Translations under genes and position numbers: made by a program
Shown: piece after piece, positions 27,901 to 36,766 of the stretch
How positions within the stretch are numbered: position 1 is the first letter of the stretch
How the letters are laid out: each line of letters begins with the position of its first letter
Assembly (NCBI RefSeq): GCF_009767585.1
Contig: NZ_WSNW01000001.1
Span: 2,324,090-2,388,089 of the forward strand
Length of the DNA stretch: 64,000 nucleotides
Direction: 5' to 3'
Source: Coprobacillus cateniformis
GTDB taxonomy: Bacteria; Bacillota_I; Bacilli_A; Erysipelotrichales; Coprobacillaceae
The notes under the pieces: generated by a model
Database searches by the model: none
What the model was told of the DNA's origin: nothing
The model's input: only the letters and a program-made list of their open reading frames with translations

Positions 27901-30451
27901 TATTTTTGAACTAAGTATTTATGGTCAAAATTTGAGTCGAAATATTGCTTTGAATAAAACAGCGGATAGTAGTTCGGATTATAAATCTGACACGGTGGTT
28001 GCAAAAGCAGTAGATGGTAATACACAATCGAAATGGTCATCAGGAAGAAAAGACCCTGGGTATGAGACTCAAGAAGAATGGATGAGTGTTGACTTAGGAC
28101 AAATTTCATATATTGATGGTGTGAAAATTGATTGGGAAAGTGGATGTTCAGAGAATTATAGTATTGAAGTTTCTAATGATAATGAAAATTGGACAACTGT
28201 TAAAGAAAGATTGAAATCAAATACTGTCGCAGCAAGTGATAAACATTTTATTGATAATGTTATGTTTGATGAGACTTTAGAAGCAAGATATATTAAAATT
28301 CATTCCTATTTTTCTAGAACTAAATATGGTATTAATATTTGGGAATTAGATGTTTTAGGTGAAGTAAAAGATATACAAGAGCCAGATGTTGAAGAAGAAA
28401 TTAATATTGCATTGAATAAAACTTCAAAGGCAAGTTCAGAATATTTGGATACTAAAGATGGTAATAAGGTTTATTATTCATCATTAGCATTTGATGGAAA
28501 TTATGATAAAGTTGGTTCTAAACAATCAAGATGGGCATCTAATAGAAAGACAAATGATGAATGGATTTATGTTGATCTTACAGACACATATAATATTTCA
28601 AAGATTGTCTTAGATTGGGAAGAAGCTTGTGGAAAAGACTATGATTTACAAGTTTCATTAGATGGTGAAACATGGACCACTATTACCAAGGTGAGAGATA
28701 ATAGTGCTCCTAAAGGTTCAAAACATAACGTGAGAGAATATCTTTATGAAGAAGATATTTATGCAAGATATGTCAGAATGCAAGGGATTGCTCCAGCAGG
28801 AGAGTATGGTTATTCACTATGGGAGTTTGAGGTATATGGTGATTTAGTAAAACTTGAAGATGTTAATATTGCTTTAAATAAGCCATCAACAGCCAGTAGT
28901 GAACGTAAGAATCCAGTCACAGGATTTGTATTAGAATCAAAATATGCATTTGATGGAAGTACTGAAAATAGAGGAGATAATTTCCAATCAAGATGGGTTT
29001 CAACAACAAGAAAAGATAACCCAGGTGTCAATGTTGATTCACAATATATTCAAGTTGATTTAGAGGATGTCTATAATATTTCTAAAGTTGTGCTCAATTG
29101 GGAAGGTGCCTGTGGAAAAGAATATAAGATTCAGGTTTCTGATGATGGTCAAACATGGACAGATATCAGTCATGTCACTGATGGAAAAGCTGGTATCAAG
29201 GAATTCACATATGAGAATTCAGCAGTTGGGCGCTATGTGAGAATGCTAGGTATTGTGCCAGTTGGTCAGTATGGATACTCACTTTGGGAATTTGAGGTTT
29301 ATGGTCTCACACTTAAGTCAGAACTCAAAGAATATTATGATGAAAATAAAAATATCGATGTTTCTAACTATACACCAAAGAGTGTGGCAGCATATCGTGA
29401 TGCATTAGATCATGTGGTTGAAGTCTATAAGAATAAAGATGCAACATCTTCACAGATTATAGATGCTAAACAACAATTGAAAGATGCAATTGATGGATTA
29501 ACATTAAAGGCAGATAAGAAAGCACTTGAAAATATTATTAAGAAAGCTAATGATATATCTACTGATGTCTATACAGAAAAGACAGTCAAAGTCTTGAATG
29601 AAGCGTTAAAAGATGCAAAGAATGTTTATGCTGATGAAAATGCAACACAAAAACAAGTGACAACAGCAGTTTCAGGTTTACAGAAGGCTATTGATGGATT
29701 GGTGAAGAAAGCCAATAAAGATGCATTGATCAAGGAAATCAAGAAAGCCGAAGCGATAGATAAGAATCAGTATACAAAAGAAACAGTCAAAGAACTTGAA
29801 GCCGCATTAAAGAAGGCTAATGACATCAATAAAAATGTCAATGTTTCACAGAGTGAAGTTGATAAGGCTGTAAAATCATTACAGGCAGCAATCAAGGGAT
29901 TAGAGAAGAAAGATGATCCAGTAATCAATGTACCAGATGAAGATAAAGTTATCACAGTCCATAACAACAATAAGGATGTCACAGTAAAAGGACAGTTACC
30001 AAGAGATATTCAATTGATAGCTGAAGTGTTAGATGACAAGCAAATTGAAGAATTGATGAAAAAGATTGAGAAGCAAAACTCAGAATTCTTACAAACTGCT
30101 CAAATAGAAAGACTCTATGACATGAAATTCCTGTTAAATGAGGAAGTCTATAGATTTCAAAAAGAAGTTGAGGTATCATTGACAATTGATGAAAGCTTGA
30201 AAGATAAGCAACTTGGAATCATCTATATAGATGAACAAGGTAACATCACAAAGATACCATCAAGAGTAGAAGGAAATAGAATTATCTTTACAGCTGAACA
30301 TTTCTCAACATATGGAATTGTATCATATGGAGAAGAAAAGAAACCAGAAACAGGAGATACAACATCTACGGGAATTTATGTAGCTATAATGTTAGGAATG
30401 TTAGGGTTAGGATATGTCCTATTAAAAAAGAAAAAAGAGAATGATATTTAA
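24941..30451 (+). CDS. Cell-wall-anchored PL8 polysaccharide lyase with five F5/8C and three FIVAR domains
   Basis: This 1836-residue surface enzyme has a signal peptide at 1-33 (TVQAAS). A polysaccharide lyase family 8 module (hyaluronan/chondroitin/xanthan type) follows, with the alpha-toroid at about 40-350 and beta domains to about 730. The active-site stretch is IDNSFYMHGKQFYSNGYG, with WRSGYGAHMKDGYGVNI and YPTFDWAHTPGTT downstream. Five F5/8 type C domains start near 738, 860, 998, 1153 and 1306. Three FIVAR repeats (about 1456-1660), a shared beta domain, KPETGD, a membrane helix and KKKKENDI follow. The start at 24941 is set by GGAGGGAAGGG. It probably depolymerises host glycosaminoglycans. 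Confidence 0.88.
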   Translation: MTKKLSKIILAMTLFLSLIFGQGNTVQAASQTVLTGQEAIATIKTRLKDYFLELDTIDDGSKVETCYVSKAEDYLKLIQEDGSFADVDYDAHNNAANGAAWSPYLALDRLQAIAIAYHKEGNSLYHSDAAKNGLDKAIKNWVTHGKRNGKPDGPYSSNWWENEVGVQLRFSRIGLFMEDIMSDEAFNIILTKLVEKTPVKYGTGQNNLWFDQNHVYHALLTKNETRLKEMVDDYLNYCLSTQLDDKTAEAVQIDNSFYMHGKQFYSNGYGMSMFRDMSFWIYILRETQFSIGQEVVTRMGNYMLNGTSWTIRGDIIELYLGYRPYKFDVGYQNYAEEYIEPLKRMITADPSRANEYQKVLNNIQNPTESNGKNGNYYMWRSGYGAHMKDGYGVNIKMDSKSVIGGEWRGSWSGQPDGGNLIYWSSSASSTVTVDGDEYTSVYPTFDWAHTPGTTTPNRIPPDYTNSGRLTNGSTHMIGASNGQYGSISYVMNKKETQATKSYFFFDDEFVALGAGINSKESTAIHTTLNQSKANQVTVDGQTVPTGTKAGSYTGKWIHNDKIGYIFPKETAFKVSNRLQKDNPSLWKEAEKEATPETFTAWVDHGVKPVDESYEYIVLPNKTTGEVDTYSKNIPIDILANTKDIQAVRHKDLNITQINFYKAGSLEYKDGYTVSVDKACNIIIDESNGTRKITVAVNDTEDSKVVNVDFFYEGQETTTKFVSKGLPYAGQPITLTEGQDDRYLASSSTTGHPVKNVIDGNESTYWESQGSSDEWISIFAGSGKYINSIDVVWGDNYATQYDVYGSSDGINYKKIKSITDGQGNTENITIGGLYKYIKVAMKNSHGSHYQVKEVKFHDSQLLSLNKTVEVSSTSTNDPGNVKENAVDGNTNTRWSSLRKESGFDKQEEWISVDLGRKARIDAIEVLWESACSNDFTIEVSNDNETWTTVQQNLKPDSSLNNQIVLDKSVEGRYVRIHSYASASKYGISIFELSIYGQNLSRNIALNKTADSSSDYKSDTVVAKAVDGNTQSKWSSGRKDPGYETQEEWMSVDLGQISYIDGVKIDWESGCSENYSIEVSNDNENWTTVKERLKSNTVAASDKHFIDNVMFDETLEARYIKIHSYFSRTKYGINIWELDVLGEVKDIQEPDVEEEINIALNKTSKASSEYLDTKDGNKVYYSSLAFDGNYDKVGSKQSRWASNRKTNDEWIYVDLTDTYNISKIVLDWEEACGKDYDLQVSLDGETWTTITKVRDNSAPKGSKHNVREYLYEEDIYARYVRMQGIAPAGEYGYSLWEFEVYGDLVKLEDVNIALNKPSTASSERKNPVTGFVLESKYAFDGSTENRGDNFQSRWVSTTRKDNPGVNVDSQYIQVDLEDVYNISKVVLNWEGACGKEYKIQVSDDGQTWTDISHVTDGKAGIKEFTYENSAVGRYVRMLGIVPVGQYGYSLWEFEVYGLTLKSELKEYYDENKNIDVSNYTPKSVAAYRDALDHVVEVYKNKDATSSQIIDAKQQLKDAIDGLTLKADKKALENIIKKANDISTDVYTEKTVKVLNEALKDAKNVYADENATQKQVTTAVSGLQKAIDGLVKKANKDALIKEIKKAEAIDKNQYTKETVKELEAALKKANDINKNVNVSQSEVDKAVKSLQAAIKGLEKKDDPVINVPDEDKVITVHNNNKDVTVKGQLPRDIQLIAEVLDDKQIEELMKKIEKQNSEFLQTAQIERLYDMKFLLNEEVYRFQKEVEVSLTIDESLKDKQLGIIYIDEQGNITKIPSRVEGNRIIFTAEHFSTYGIVSYGEEKKPETGDTTSTGIYVAIMLGMLGLGYVLLKKKKENDI

Positions 30452-30454
30452 CAT

Positions 30455-30503
30455 GAAAAGAAGACTTATTATTATCAATGGATAATGATAAAATCTTCTT
30501 TTC
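30455..30503 (+). terminator. Hairpin after the PL8 gene
   Basis: Arms beginning GAAAAGAAGA (30455) and ending TCTTCTTTTC (30503) form a long, slightly imperfect stem. A T-rich tract follows. Confidence 0.7.
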
Positions 30504-30555
30504 TTATATTTTTTTGTTTTTGATAATGTTATAATACATGGCAAAGGAGAAAAAG

Positions 30556-31110
30556 ATGATAAATGATATTTTAAAATATAACCAAATGTTTGTGAAAAAC
30601 AAACTATACGAGCCTTATGAAACAACGAAATATCCAGATAAAAAATTAGCTATTGTGACATGTATGGATACACGTTTACTTGAACTGTTACCTGCTGCTC
30701 TTGGTATTAAAAATGGCGATGCAAAAATTATAAAGAATGCAGGTGGTGTTATTTCACATCCTTTTGGAAGTGCAGTGAGAAGTTTATTGATTGCTATTTA
30801 TGAATTAGGTGTAGAAGATATTTTAGTGATTGGACATACGGATTGTGGAGTTCAACATATGGATAGTCAGCAGATGTTAGTAAAAATGCAAGAAAGAGGT
30901 GTATCTTCGGAGATTATCGAGACTATGAAATATTGTGGGATTGACTTTGAACAATGGTTATCAGGCTTTCTCAATGTGAGTGAATCTGTTTGGCAAAGTG
31001 TACAATTATTACAGGAACATCCATTAATTCCATGTGATGTGAATATTTATGGATATGTTATGGATTCTGTGACAGGTGAATTAAAAAGTATAAATATTGA
31101 AAATGGTTAG
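30556..31110 (+). CDS. Beta-class carbonic anhydrase
   Basis: This 184-residue zinc enzyme interconverts CO2 and bicarbonate. The zinc ligands are visible in TCMDTRL (Cys-x-Asp-x-Arg) and GHTDCGVQHM (His-x2-Cys), with the conserved NAGGVISH loop between. The start at 30556 follows AAAGGAG by 8 bases; an ATG at 30538 lies before the ribosome site and is unlikely. It is a single-gene unit with its own terminator and is unrelated to the flanking sugar genes. Confidence 0.88.
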   Translation: MINDILKYNQMFVKNKLYEPYETTKYPDKKLAIVTCMDTRLLELLPAALGIKNGDAKIIKNAGGVISHPFGSAVRSLLIAIYELGVEDILVIGHTDCGVQHMDSQQMLVKMQERGVSSEIIETMKYCGIDFEQWLSGFLNVSESVWQSVQLLQEHPLIPCDVNIYGYVMDSVTGELKSINIENG

Positions 31111-31128
31111 TTTCTATAACCATTTTTT
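31101..31128 (+). terminator. Terminator of the carbonic anhydrase gene
   Basis: AAATGGTTA (31101-31109) pairs with TAACCATTT (31117-31125), followed by a T-run. The left arm overlaps the end of the gene. Confidence 0.75.
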
Positions 31129-31249
31129 TAGTGCAATAATTTCCACTAGGTAGAAGAAGTTTCGACTATTCATATGAAAGCGAATACATAGTATGATATG
31201 AATGTACAAGAAAAGAGATCTCATCAAAGAAAGAGAAGGAGGAAAGAAT

Positions 31250-32489
31250 ATGAATAAAATATTAAATTTTGTTGAAGAAAAACTAGCACCACCATTAAAT
31301 AAAATGGCGAATCAGCATCATTTGAATGCTGTCAAAAATGGGATGATGGTCACTGTACCATTAACAATTATTGGAAGTCTGTTTTTGCTTGTTCCCAATA
31401 TTCCAATAGATTTTATTAAATCATTTTTTGAACCTTATGCTGCTATGATTACAACTGTTAATAGTGTAACGATTGGGATTGTTGGTTTAGTAGGAGCAGC
31501 AAGTGTTGCATACTATTTTGCAGAAGGATATACAGATATAAAAATTGATGCTTTAATTACTGCCATTATTTCTGTTGCTGCTTTTCTTTTAATTACTGTG
31601 AATGAAGAGTTTGGCATCAATACAGAACTATTTGGAACAAAAGGTTTATTTACAGCCATTATTGTGGCTTTGCTAACAGGAACAATTATGCATTTTTTCC
31701 AAAAGAGAAATCTGGTTATTCATTTCCCTGATACAGTTCCTCCATTAGTATCAAAATCATTTATGTCTTTAATTCCAGCTTTAGCTGTTTTGACATTGGT
31801 GTGGATTGTGAGAGTTATATTAGGTCTAGATGTTAACCAAATCCTAATGAATTGTTTTTCACTATTTGTCTTCGCATTGAATACATTACCTGGATTCTTA
31901 GTTTTTATGTTTATTCGTTCTATGTTATGGAGTGTGGGAATCCATGGTGGGGCAGTTCTTGCTGTTGCAGATCCATTCTTCTTAACAATGTTTGGAGCAA
32001 ATGCTGCGGCTTATGCTGCTGGAACATTGCCTCCATATATTACAGCTAGTGGATTTACTATGTTTGTTTTCCTGGGTGGAGGAGGAGCCACATTACCACT
32101 TGTCATGATGATGATTCGTTCTAAAGAAAAAGGATTTAGTACTCTTGGAAAATTATGTTTACCAGCCAGTTTATTTGAAATTAATGAGCCTGTTGTCTTT
32201 GGGGTTCCTCTTGTTATGAATCCATATATGATGATTCCTTATACACTTACAACATTAACGTTATCTGCAGGAACTTATTTATTAATGATGCTGAATATTA
32301 TTGGGAGACCAGTTGCTAATATTCCTTGGACAATTCCACCTATTTTTTCTCATTATTTCGTCACTGGTGGAAATATTCCTGCATATACTCTCGTTAATCA
32401 TTGCTGGTGCTATTTATTACCTATTCTTTAAAGCGATGGAAAGACAACGTTTATCAGGTGAATTAAGTGGAGGTATGAATGATGAATAA
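31250..32489 (+). pseudogene. celB: Cellobiose/lactose-type PTS EIIC, frameshifted near its end
   Basis: This is a ten-helix PTS permease of the lactose/cellobiose family: MNKILNFVEEKLAPPLNKMANQHHLNAVKNG start, LLTGTIMHFFQKRN, and the active-site loop LPASLFEINEPVVFG. Start 31250 is set by AGGAGG. The frame ends early (32431) with an aberrant HCWCYLLPIL tail. The expected last helix and tail (SLIIAGAIYYLFFKAMERQRL) continue in the next frame to 32489, so one base was lost or gained near 32388. The missing helix probably abolishes transport. No EIIA or EIIB gene is nearby; they would have to come from elsewhere. Confidence 0.82.
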
Positions 32490-33759
32490 AAATTTAAAAA
32501 TTGCGATTGTTGGAGCTGGGAGTTCTTATACTCCTGAATTAATTGAGGGATTGTCTCAACATCGAAAAACATTACCAGTAAAAGAGATAGTTTTGTTAGA
32601 TATTAATGAAGAAAGACTAGGCATTATGGAAGGTTTTGTTAAACGTTATATTCAACATCTCAATTATGATGTGAAGGTTTGGAGTACAACATCAAGAGAA
32701 GAAGCCTTTACAGGAGCAGATTTTATTTCAACACAAATTCGTGTGGGTGGAAATAAAGCACGTATTAATGATGAGAAGATTCCTTTAAAGTATGGTTTGA
32801 TTGGTCAAGAAACAACAGGAGTAGGCGGTATGTTTAATGCATTGAGAGTCATTCCAGTCATGATTGAAATTGCTAAGGATGTAGAAAAGTATTGTCCAGA
32901 TGCATGGATTATTAATTACTCAAATCCAACAGGTTTAGTGACTGAAGCATTAAATAAGATCTGCAATGTTAAAATTGCTGGATTATGTGCTGGTGGAATA
33001 AGACCAAGATGGTGGGCATCTGAGGCATTGGATGTGCCAGAAGAAAAAATTTATTATGATTATTTAGGTTTAAATCATATGAATTTCACATATCATATGA
33101 CAATTGATGGAAGACCAATCACAGATGAAGAATTTAGTCAGGTGATCAAGAAATGTACAACTGTATCTCAGGAATGGATGGAAACATTGCATCTAATACC
33201 AAGTCAGTATACACAATATTATTTCCATACCAAAGAAAGAGTACAGCAGTTAAAAGAACAGGATAAAACAAGGGGAGAAGCTATTCTAGAATTAGAAAAA
33301 CAAATCTTTAGAGAATATGCTGATGAGTCTAATAATGATAAACCAAAGACATTAGCCAAACGAGGTGGAGGAGGATATTCCAAAGTCGCTATTGGTGTCA
33401 TGGATGCCATTTATAATGATACTGGGAAATGGATGGTTATCAATGTTGCGAATAATGGGACAGTCCGTTTCTTAGATGATGATGCAGTTATTGAGACAGC
33501 ATGTTATGTCAGTAAAAATGGTATGCAGCCATTAACCATTCCTGATTATCCTAAGGCTGTTGTTGGATTAATCAGTGCAGTGAAAACATATGAATCATTA
33601 GCAGTAGAAGCAGCGATTACGGGTAATAAAGATATTGCATTACAAGCATTAGTGGCTCATCCATTAGTCAGAGATTATGATATTGCTAAACCATTATTAG
33701 AGGAGATGCTGGAAGCACATCGAGATTATCTTCCACAATTTTATAAAAATGGAAAATAA
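32479..33759 (+). CDS. GH4 family 6-phospho-beta-glucosidase
   Basis: This NAD- and Mn-dependent glycosidase of family 4 has 426 residues. Visible are the Rossmann start KIAIVGAGSSYTPELIEGL, YGLIGQETTGVGGM, NYSNPTGLVTEAL, and the metal ligands Cys (AGLCAGG) and His (LNHMNF). It hydrolyses phosphorylated disaccharides imported by the PTS. It overlaps the end of the EIIC gene by 11 bases and the SIS gene start, so all three are one operon. The frame is intact while both neighbours are frameshifted. Confidence 0.88.
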   Translation: MMNKNLKIAIVGAGSSYTPELIEGLSQHRKTLPVKEIVLLDINEERLGIMEGFVKRYIQHLNYDVKVWSTTSREEAFTGADFISTQIRVGGNKARINDEKIPLKYGLIGQETTGVGGMFNALRVIPVMIEIAKDVEKYCPDAWIINYSNPTGLVTEALNKICNVKIAGLCAGGIRPRWWASEALDVPEEKIYYDYLGLNHMNFTYHMTIDGRPITDEEFSQVIKKCTTVSQEWMETLHLIPSQYTQYYFHTKERVQQLKEQDKTRGEAILELEKQIFREYADESNNDKPKTLAKRGGGGYSKVAIGVMDAIYNDTGKWMVINVANNGTVRFLDDDAVIETACYVSKNGMQPLTIPDYPKAVVGLISAVKTYESLAVEAAITGNKDIALQALVAHPLVRDYDIAKPLLEEMLEAHRDYLPQFYKNGK

Positions 33760-34793
33760 GATGTGGACATATATTGATGAACAAAAGGATGTATTAACAA
33801 ATATCCTCAATCAAGAAGAAAAGATTCTATCTTCTCTTCCTGATGCATTCATTAATAAAAAAGAAATTATCATTACAGCCTCAGGGTCATCCCTCAATGC
33901 AGCAATGCTAGTGAAAACAATGTTAGAAAAGGAAATAGGTTGTTTGATTCAAGTAGAAACACCATTTCAATTAAGATATTATTCACCATTGTTACATCTT
34001 CCCCATAAGCATAAATTACTCATTGTTTTATCCCAAACAGGTAAAAGTATCGGAACATTAGAATGCTTACAAATCGCTAAAAATAACTATATTCCTACAA
34101 TTGCCATTACAGCAGATAATAAGAGTCCAATTGCCATTCAAGCTGATACACATATCAATATGCCATGTGGTAAAGAACCTGTTGGTCCAAAAACAAAAGG
34201 ATTTACTGCCACAGTCTTGACTCTTCATCTTATGATTATGAAACTTTTCCAATTATCATCACAGTCCATAATCAAAGAATATCATCAAAGCATAAATGAA
34301 CTCCCTCAAAATATACAACATGCAAAAAAATGGTGTGAAGAACATAATGAATGGGAGAGCAAAAGCAATGAGTATTGTTGGATTTGGAATCAATTATCCA
34401 ACTGCACGTGAAGGGACACTGAAAATATTAGAGACTATGCAAATTCCTGTAATGAATTTTGATATGGAAGAATTTATGCATGGTCCACATCGTACAATTG
34501 TAAATCATTCATATTTGATTATGGTAGAAACAAAAGGTGCTGGAGAAGTCTTAATGAAAAATCTGATTCATTTTGCGAAATCAAAAACAGAAAATCATCT
34601 TATCATTTCTACACTCCAAGAAGCCAATCAGCAAACAATTCATATTGGTGAATATCCTATGACTTCATCTTGGTTAAATATTGTTGTCATATTCCAAGTT
34701 ATATGTACATATTTACCAGAAATCAATGGTATGAATTCATCTGATCCTATTTATGGAGATTTTGTAACAACAGCAGGAACACGTATTGCTTAA
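33749..34793 (+). pseudogene. SIS-domain sugar-phosphate isomerase/deaminase, frameshifted
   Basis: Two overlapping frames (33749-34411 and up to 34793) together make one double-SIS protein of about 345 residues, of the GlmS-isomerase/AgaS/FrlB kind. The first half has ITASGSSLNAAMLVK and VLSQTGKSIGTLE. The second has SIVGFGINYPTAREGTLKILE, FMHGPHRTI and the C-terminal DFVTTAGTRIA. The shift lies at about 34350-34366, after EEHNEW. It would have acted on an amino-sugar or keto-sugar phosphate from the same PTS operon. It is now probably inactive. Confidence 0.82.
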
Positions 34794-34820
34794 ATCAGTT
34801 TATTAAAACTGATTTCTTTT
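34792..34820 (+). terminator. Terminator of the PTS/GH4 operon
   Basis: AAATCAGTTT pairs with AAACTGATTT around ATTA, followed by CTTTT. Confidence 0.7.
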
Positions 34821-34884
34821 CACTTGCATCCATAATTTATCTCACTTTATAATATAAAAAAGATGAAAGAAAGGGGTGAAACAT

Positions 34885-36732
34885 ATGTCCAATTCAATGA
34901 CAAAAAGGCAACAACGTATTTTCTTATTATTTCTTGATGGTTTAGAATGTTTGACAAGTCAGAAGTTATCTTTACTTTTAAATGTAAGTAAAAAAACAAT
35001 CCAAAATGATATTAAAATCTTAAATCAAATGATTAAAGATTTTGCAGAAATACAATCTATACCCTCAAAAGGATATCAATTAAGGATTTATAATGATGAG
35101 TTATTGAATCAATTTCAAGAAACTTTTCGTCATGAATGGAGTGACTTTGTTCCTTCTAATCCCTTAGAAAGAGCGTATTATATTTTAGGCTTAATGTTAA
35201 AGAATCAAGATTTTATTAAGATTGATGATTTATCTGAATTATTATATATAGAAAGAACATCTATCAGTCGAAGTGTGAAAATTATGCGAGAATGTTTAGA
35301 AGTATATGGCTTAGAAATTATTCAAAAAACTGGTAGAGGATTAAAAATTATTGGTAATGAATTTAGATATAGACAATGCATGGCTGAATATATTTATCAT
35401 AAACCAGATATATTAGTAACAAAAATTGGTAAAAATCAAAAGTTTATGAATGCTTTAAAAGAACTTATTTTTAATGATGGAATGACCATGCCAGAACGTG
35501 TTTTTCAAAATTTTGTGATTCATATTCAAGTCCAGTTAGATCGTATAGAAAATCATTGCTTTATTGATTTTATGCAGAATGAAATTGAAAATATAGAAAA
35601 TGAATATGAGTATTTGGTTGCCAAAGATGTCACTCAGCTTATTAAAAAATATTTTGGAATTGATTTTAATAGAAAAGAAACAGCTTATTTAGCTATTCAT
35701 ATTATTGGTAAGAAGAGTAATTCAACAAGTGCTATTGAAAGCTGTATTAATAATCAGTTGAAGAAAGAAATAGATGATATTGTTCAAAATATGTTAGAAC
35801 GTGTGAATCATGTTTTTCATGTTGATTTGCATCTGGATATGTATTTAAGAAAAGCAGTTGGTATTCATATACATCCCATGGAAAATCGTTTGAAATTCAA
35901 TACATATTTAAGAAATCCATTAATTGATTTTATTAAAGAAAAATATTTATTGGCATATATGATGAGTTTAGAAGCATGGAAAGCGATTGCTTTACATAAT
36001 AATTATGTGAATATTGAAGATGAGATAGGTTATATTGCTATTCATTTTCAGTATGCTTTAGAAAGAAGAAAACGTAATTTATCTAAGAAAAGAGTTTTAT
36101 TGGTTAATGATTATAGTATTGCAATTAGTGAATTATTGAGTTTTTCTATCTTAAAGACATATCGGGACCTTTTGGTTATTGAAAATACAATTTCAGCAAG
36201 TGAACTTGATAATTATAATTTGTTAGATTATGATTGTCTCATAACGACTGTTCCAATCATAACACAATCACATATTCCAATTATTAAAGTCAATCCAATT
36301 AGTACAGAAAAAGATTTAGAAATATTGAAAGAATATCTTCATTTTCATATTCCATATTCATTAAAAGATTTTATAAAGAGCGAAGATATATATTATATTA
36401 ATGTTGAGTCTAAAGAAGAAGTCTATGGGTATATATATCATCAAGAAAAAGAGATTCAAGAAATTGAACTCTCTCATCAGATTTTAATTCATTATGTTAG
36501 AGATAATGATAACAGTCATATTGTTATTTATGTGTTAAATAAACCTATTTTATGGAAAAACAAATTTATAAAAGTAATTATTGTTTTATACATTCATATG
36601 CATAGTGAAGAGATGATAGAGTGTATACAAAGATTTTTGTCAGATCAAAGAAATATTGATATGCTTATTCAATCATCAAATCAACAAGAAATAATAAACT
36701 ATATACTTCAGGAGAAAAATACCGAACCATAA
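34885..36732 (+). CDS. PRD-containing PTS-responsive transcriptional regulator (LicR/MtlR type)
   Basis: This protein of about 615 residues has two N-terminal helix-turn-helix modules (TKRQQRIFLLFLDG, SQKLSLLLNVSKKTIQNDIK; second LLYIERTSISRSVK). Two PTS-regulation domains (about 185-285 and 295-395) carry the conserved histidines of TAYLAIHIIG and IGYIAIHFQ. Weaker EIIB-like and EIIA-like regions follow. It would activate the adjacent cellobiose-type operon when not phosphorylated by the PTS. Start 34885 is 8 bases after AAGGGG; a GTG at 34876 is an alternative. It remains intact although two of its likely targets are broken. Confidence 0.8.
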   Translation: MSNSMTKRQQRIFLLFLDGLECLTSQKLSLLLNVSKKTIQNDIKILNQMIKDFAEIQSIPSKGYQLRIYNDELLNQFQETFRHEWSDFVPSNPLERAYYILGLMLKNQDFIKIDDLSELLYIERTSISRSVKIMRECLEVYGLEIIQKTGRGLKIIGNEFRYRQCMAEYIYHKPDILVTKIGKNQKFMNALKELIFNDGMTMPERVFQNFVIHIQVQLDRIENHCFIDFMQNEIENIENEYEYLVAKDVTQLIKKYFGIDFNRKETAYLAIHIIGKKSNSTSAIESCINNQLKKEIDDIVQNMLERVNHVFHVDLHLDMYLRKAVGIHIHPMENRLKFNTYLRNPLIDFIKEKYLLAYMMSLEAWKAIALHNNYVNIEDEIGYIAIHFQYALERRKRNLSKKRVLLVNDYSIAISELLSFSILKTYRDLLVIENTISASELDNYNLLDYDCLITTVPIITQSHIPIIKVNPISTEKDLEILKEYLHFHIPYSLKDFIKSEDIYYINVESKEEVYGYIYHQEKEIQEIELSHQILIHYVRDNDNSHIVIYVLNKPILWKNKFIKVIIVLYIHMHSEEMIECIQRFLSDQRNIDMLIQSSNQQEIINYILQEKNTEP

Positions 36733-36766
36733 AACTCTTATCCAAAATGATAAGAGTTTTATGGTT
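36725..36766. terminator. Bidirectional terminator between the PRD regulator and gltX
   Basis: An 18-bp perfect stem (36725-36742 and 36749-36766) around CAAAAT serves both converging genes. Confidence 0.8.
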
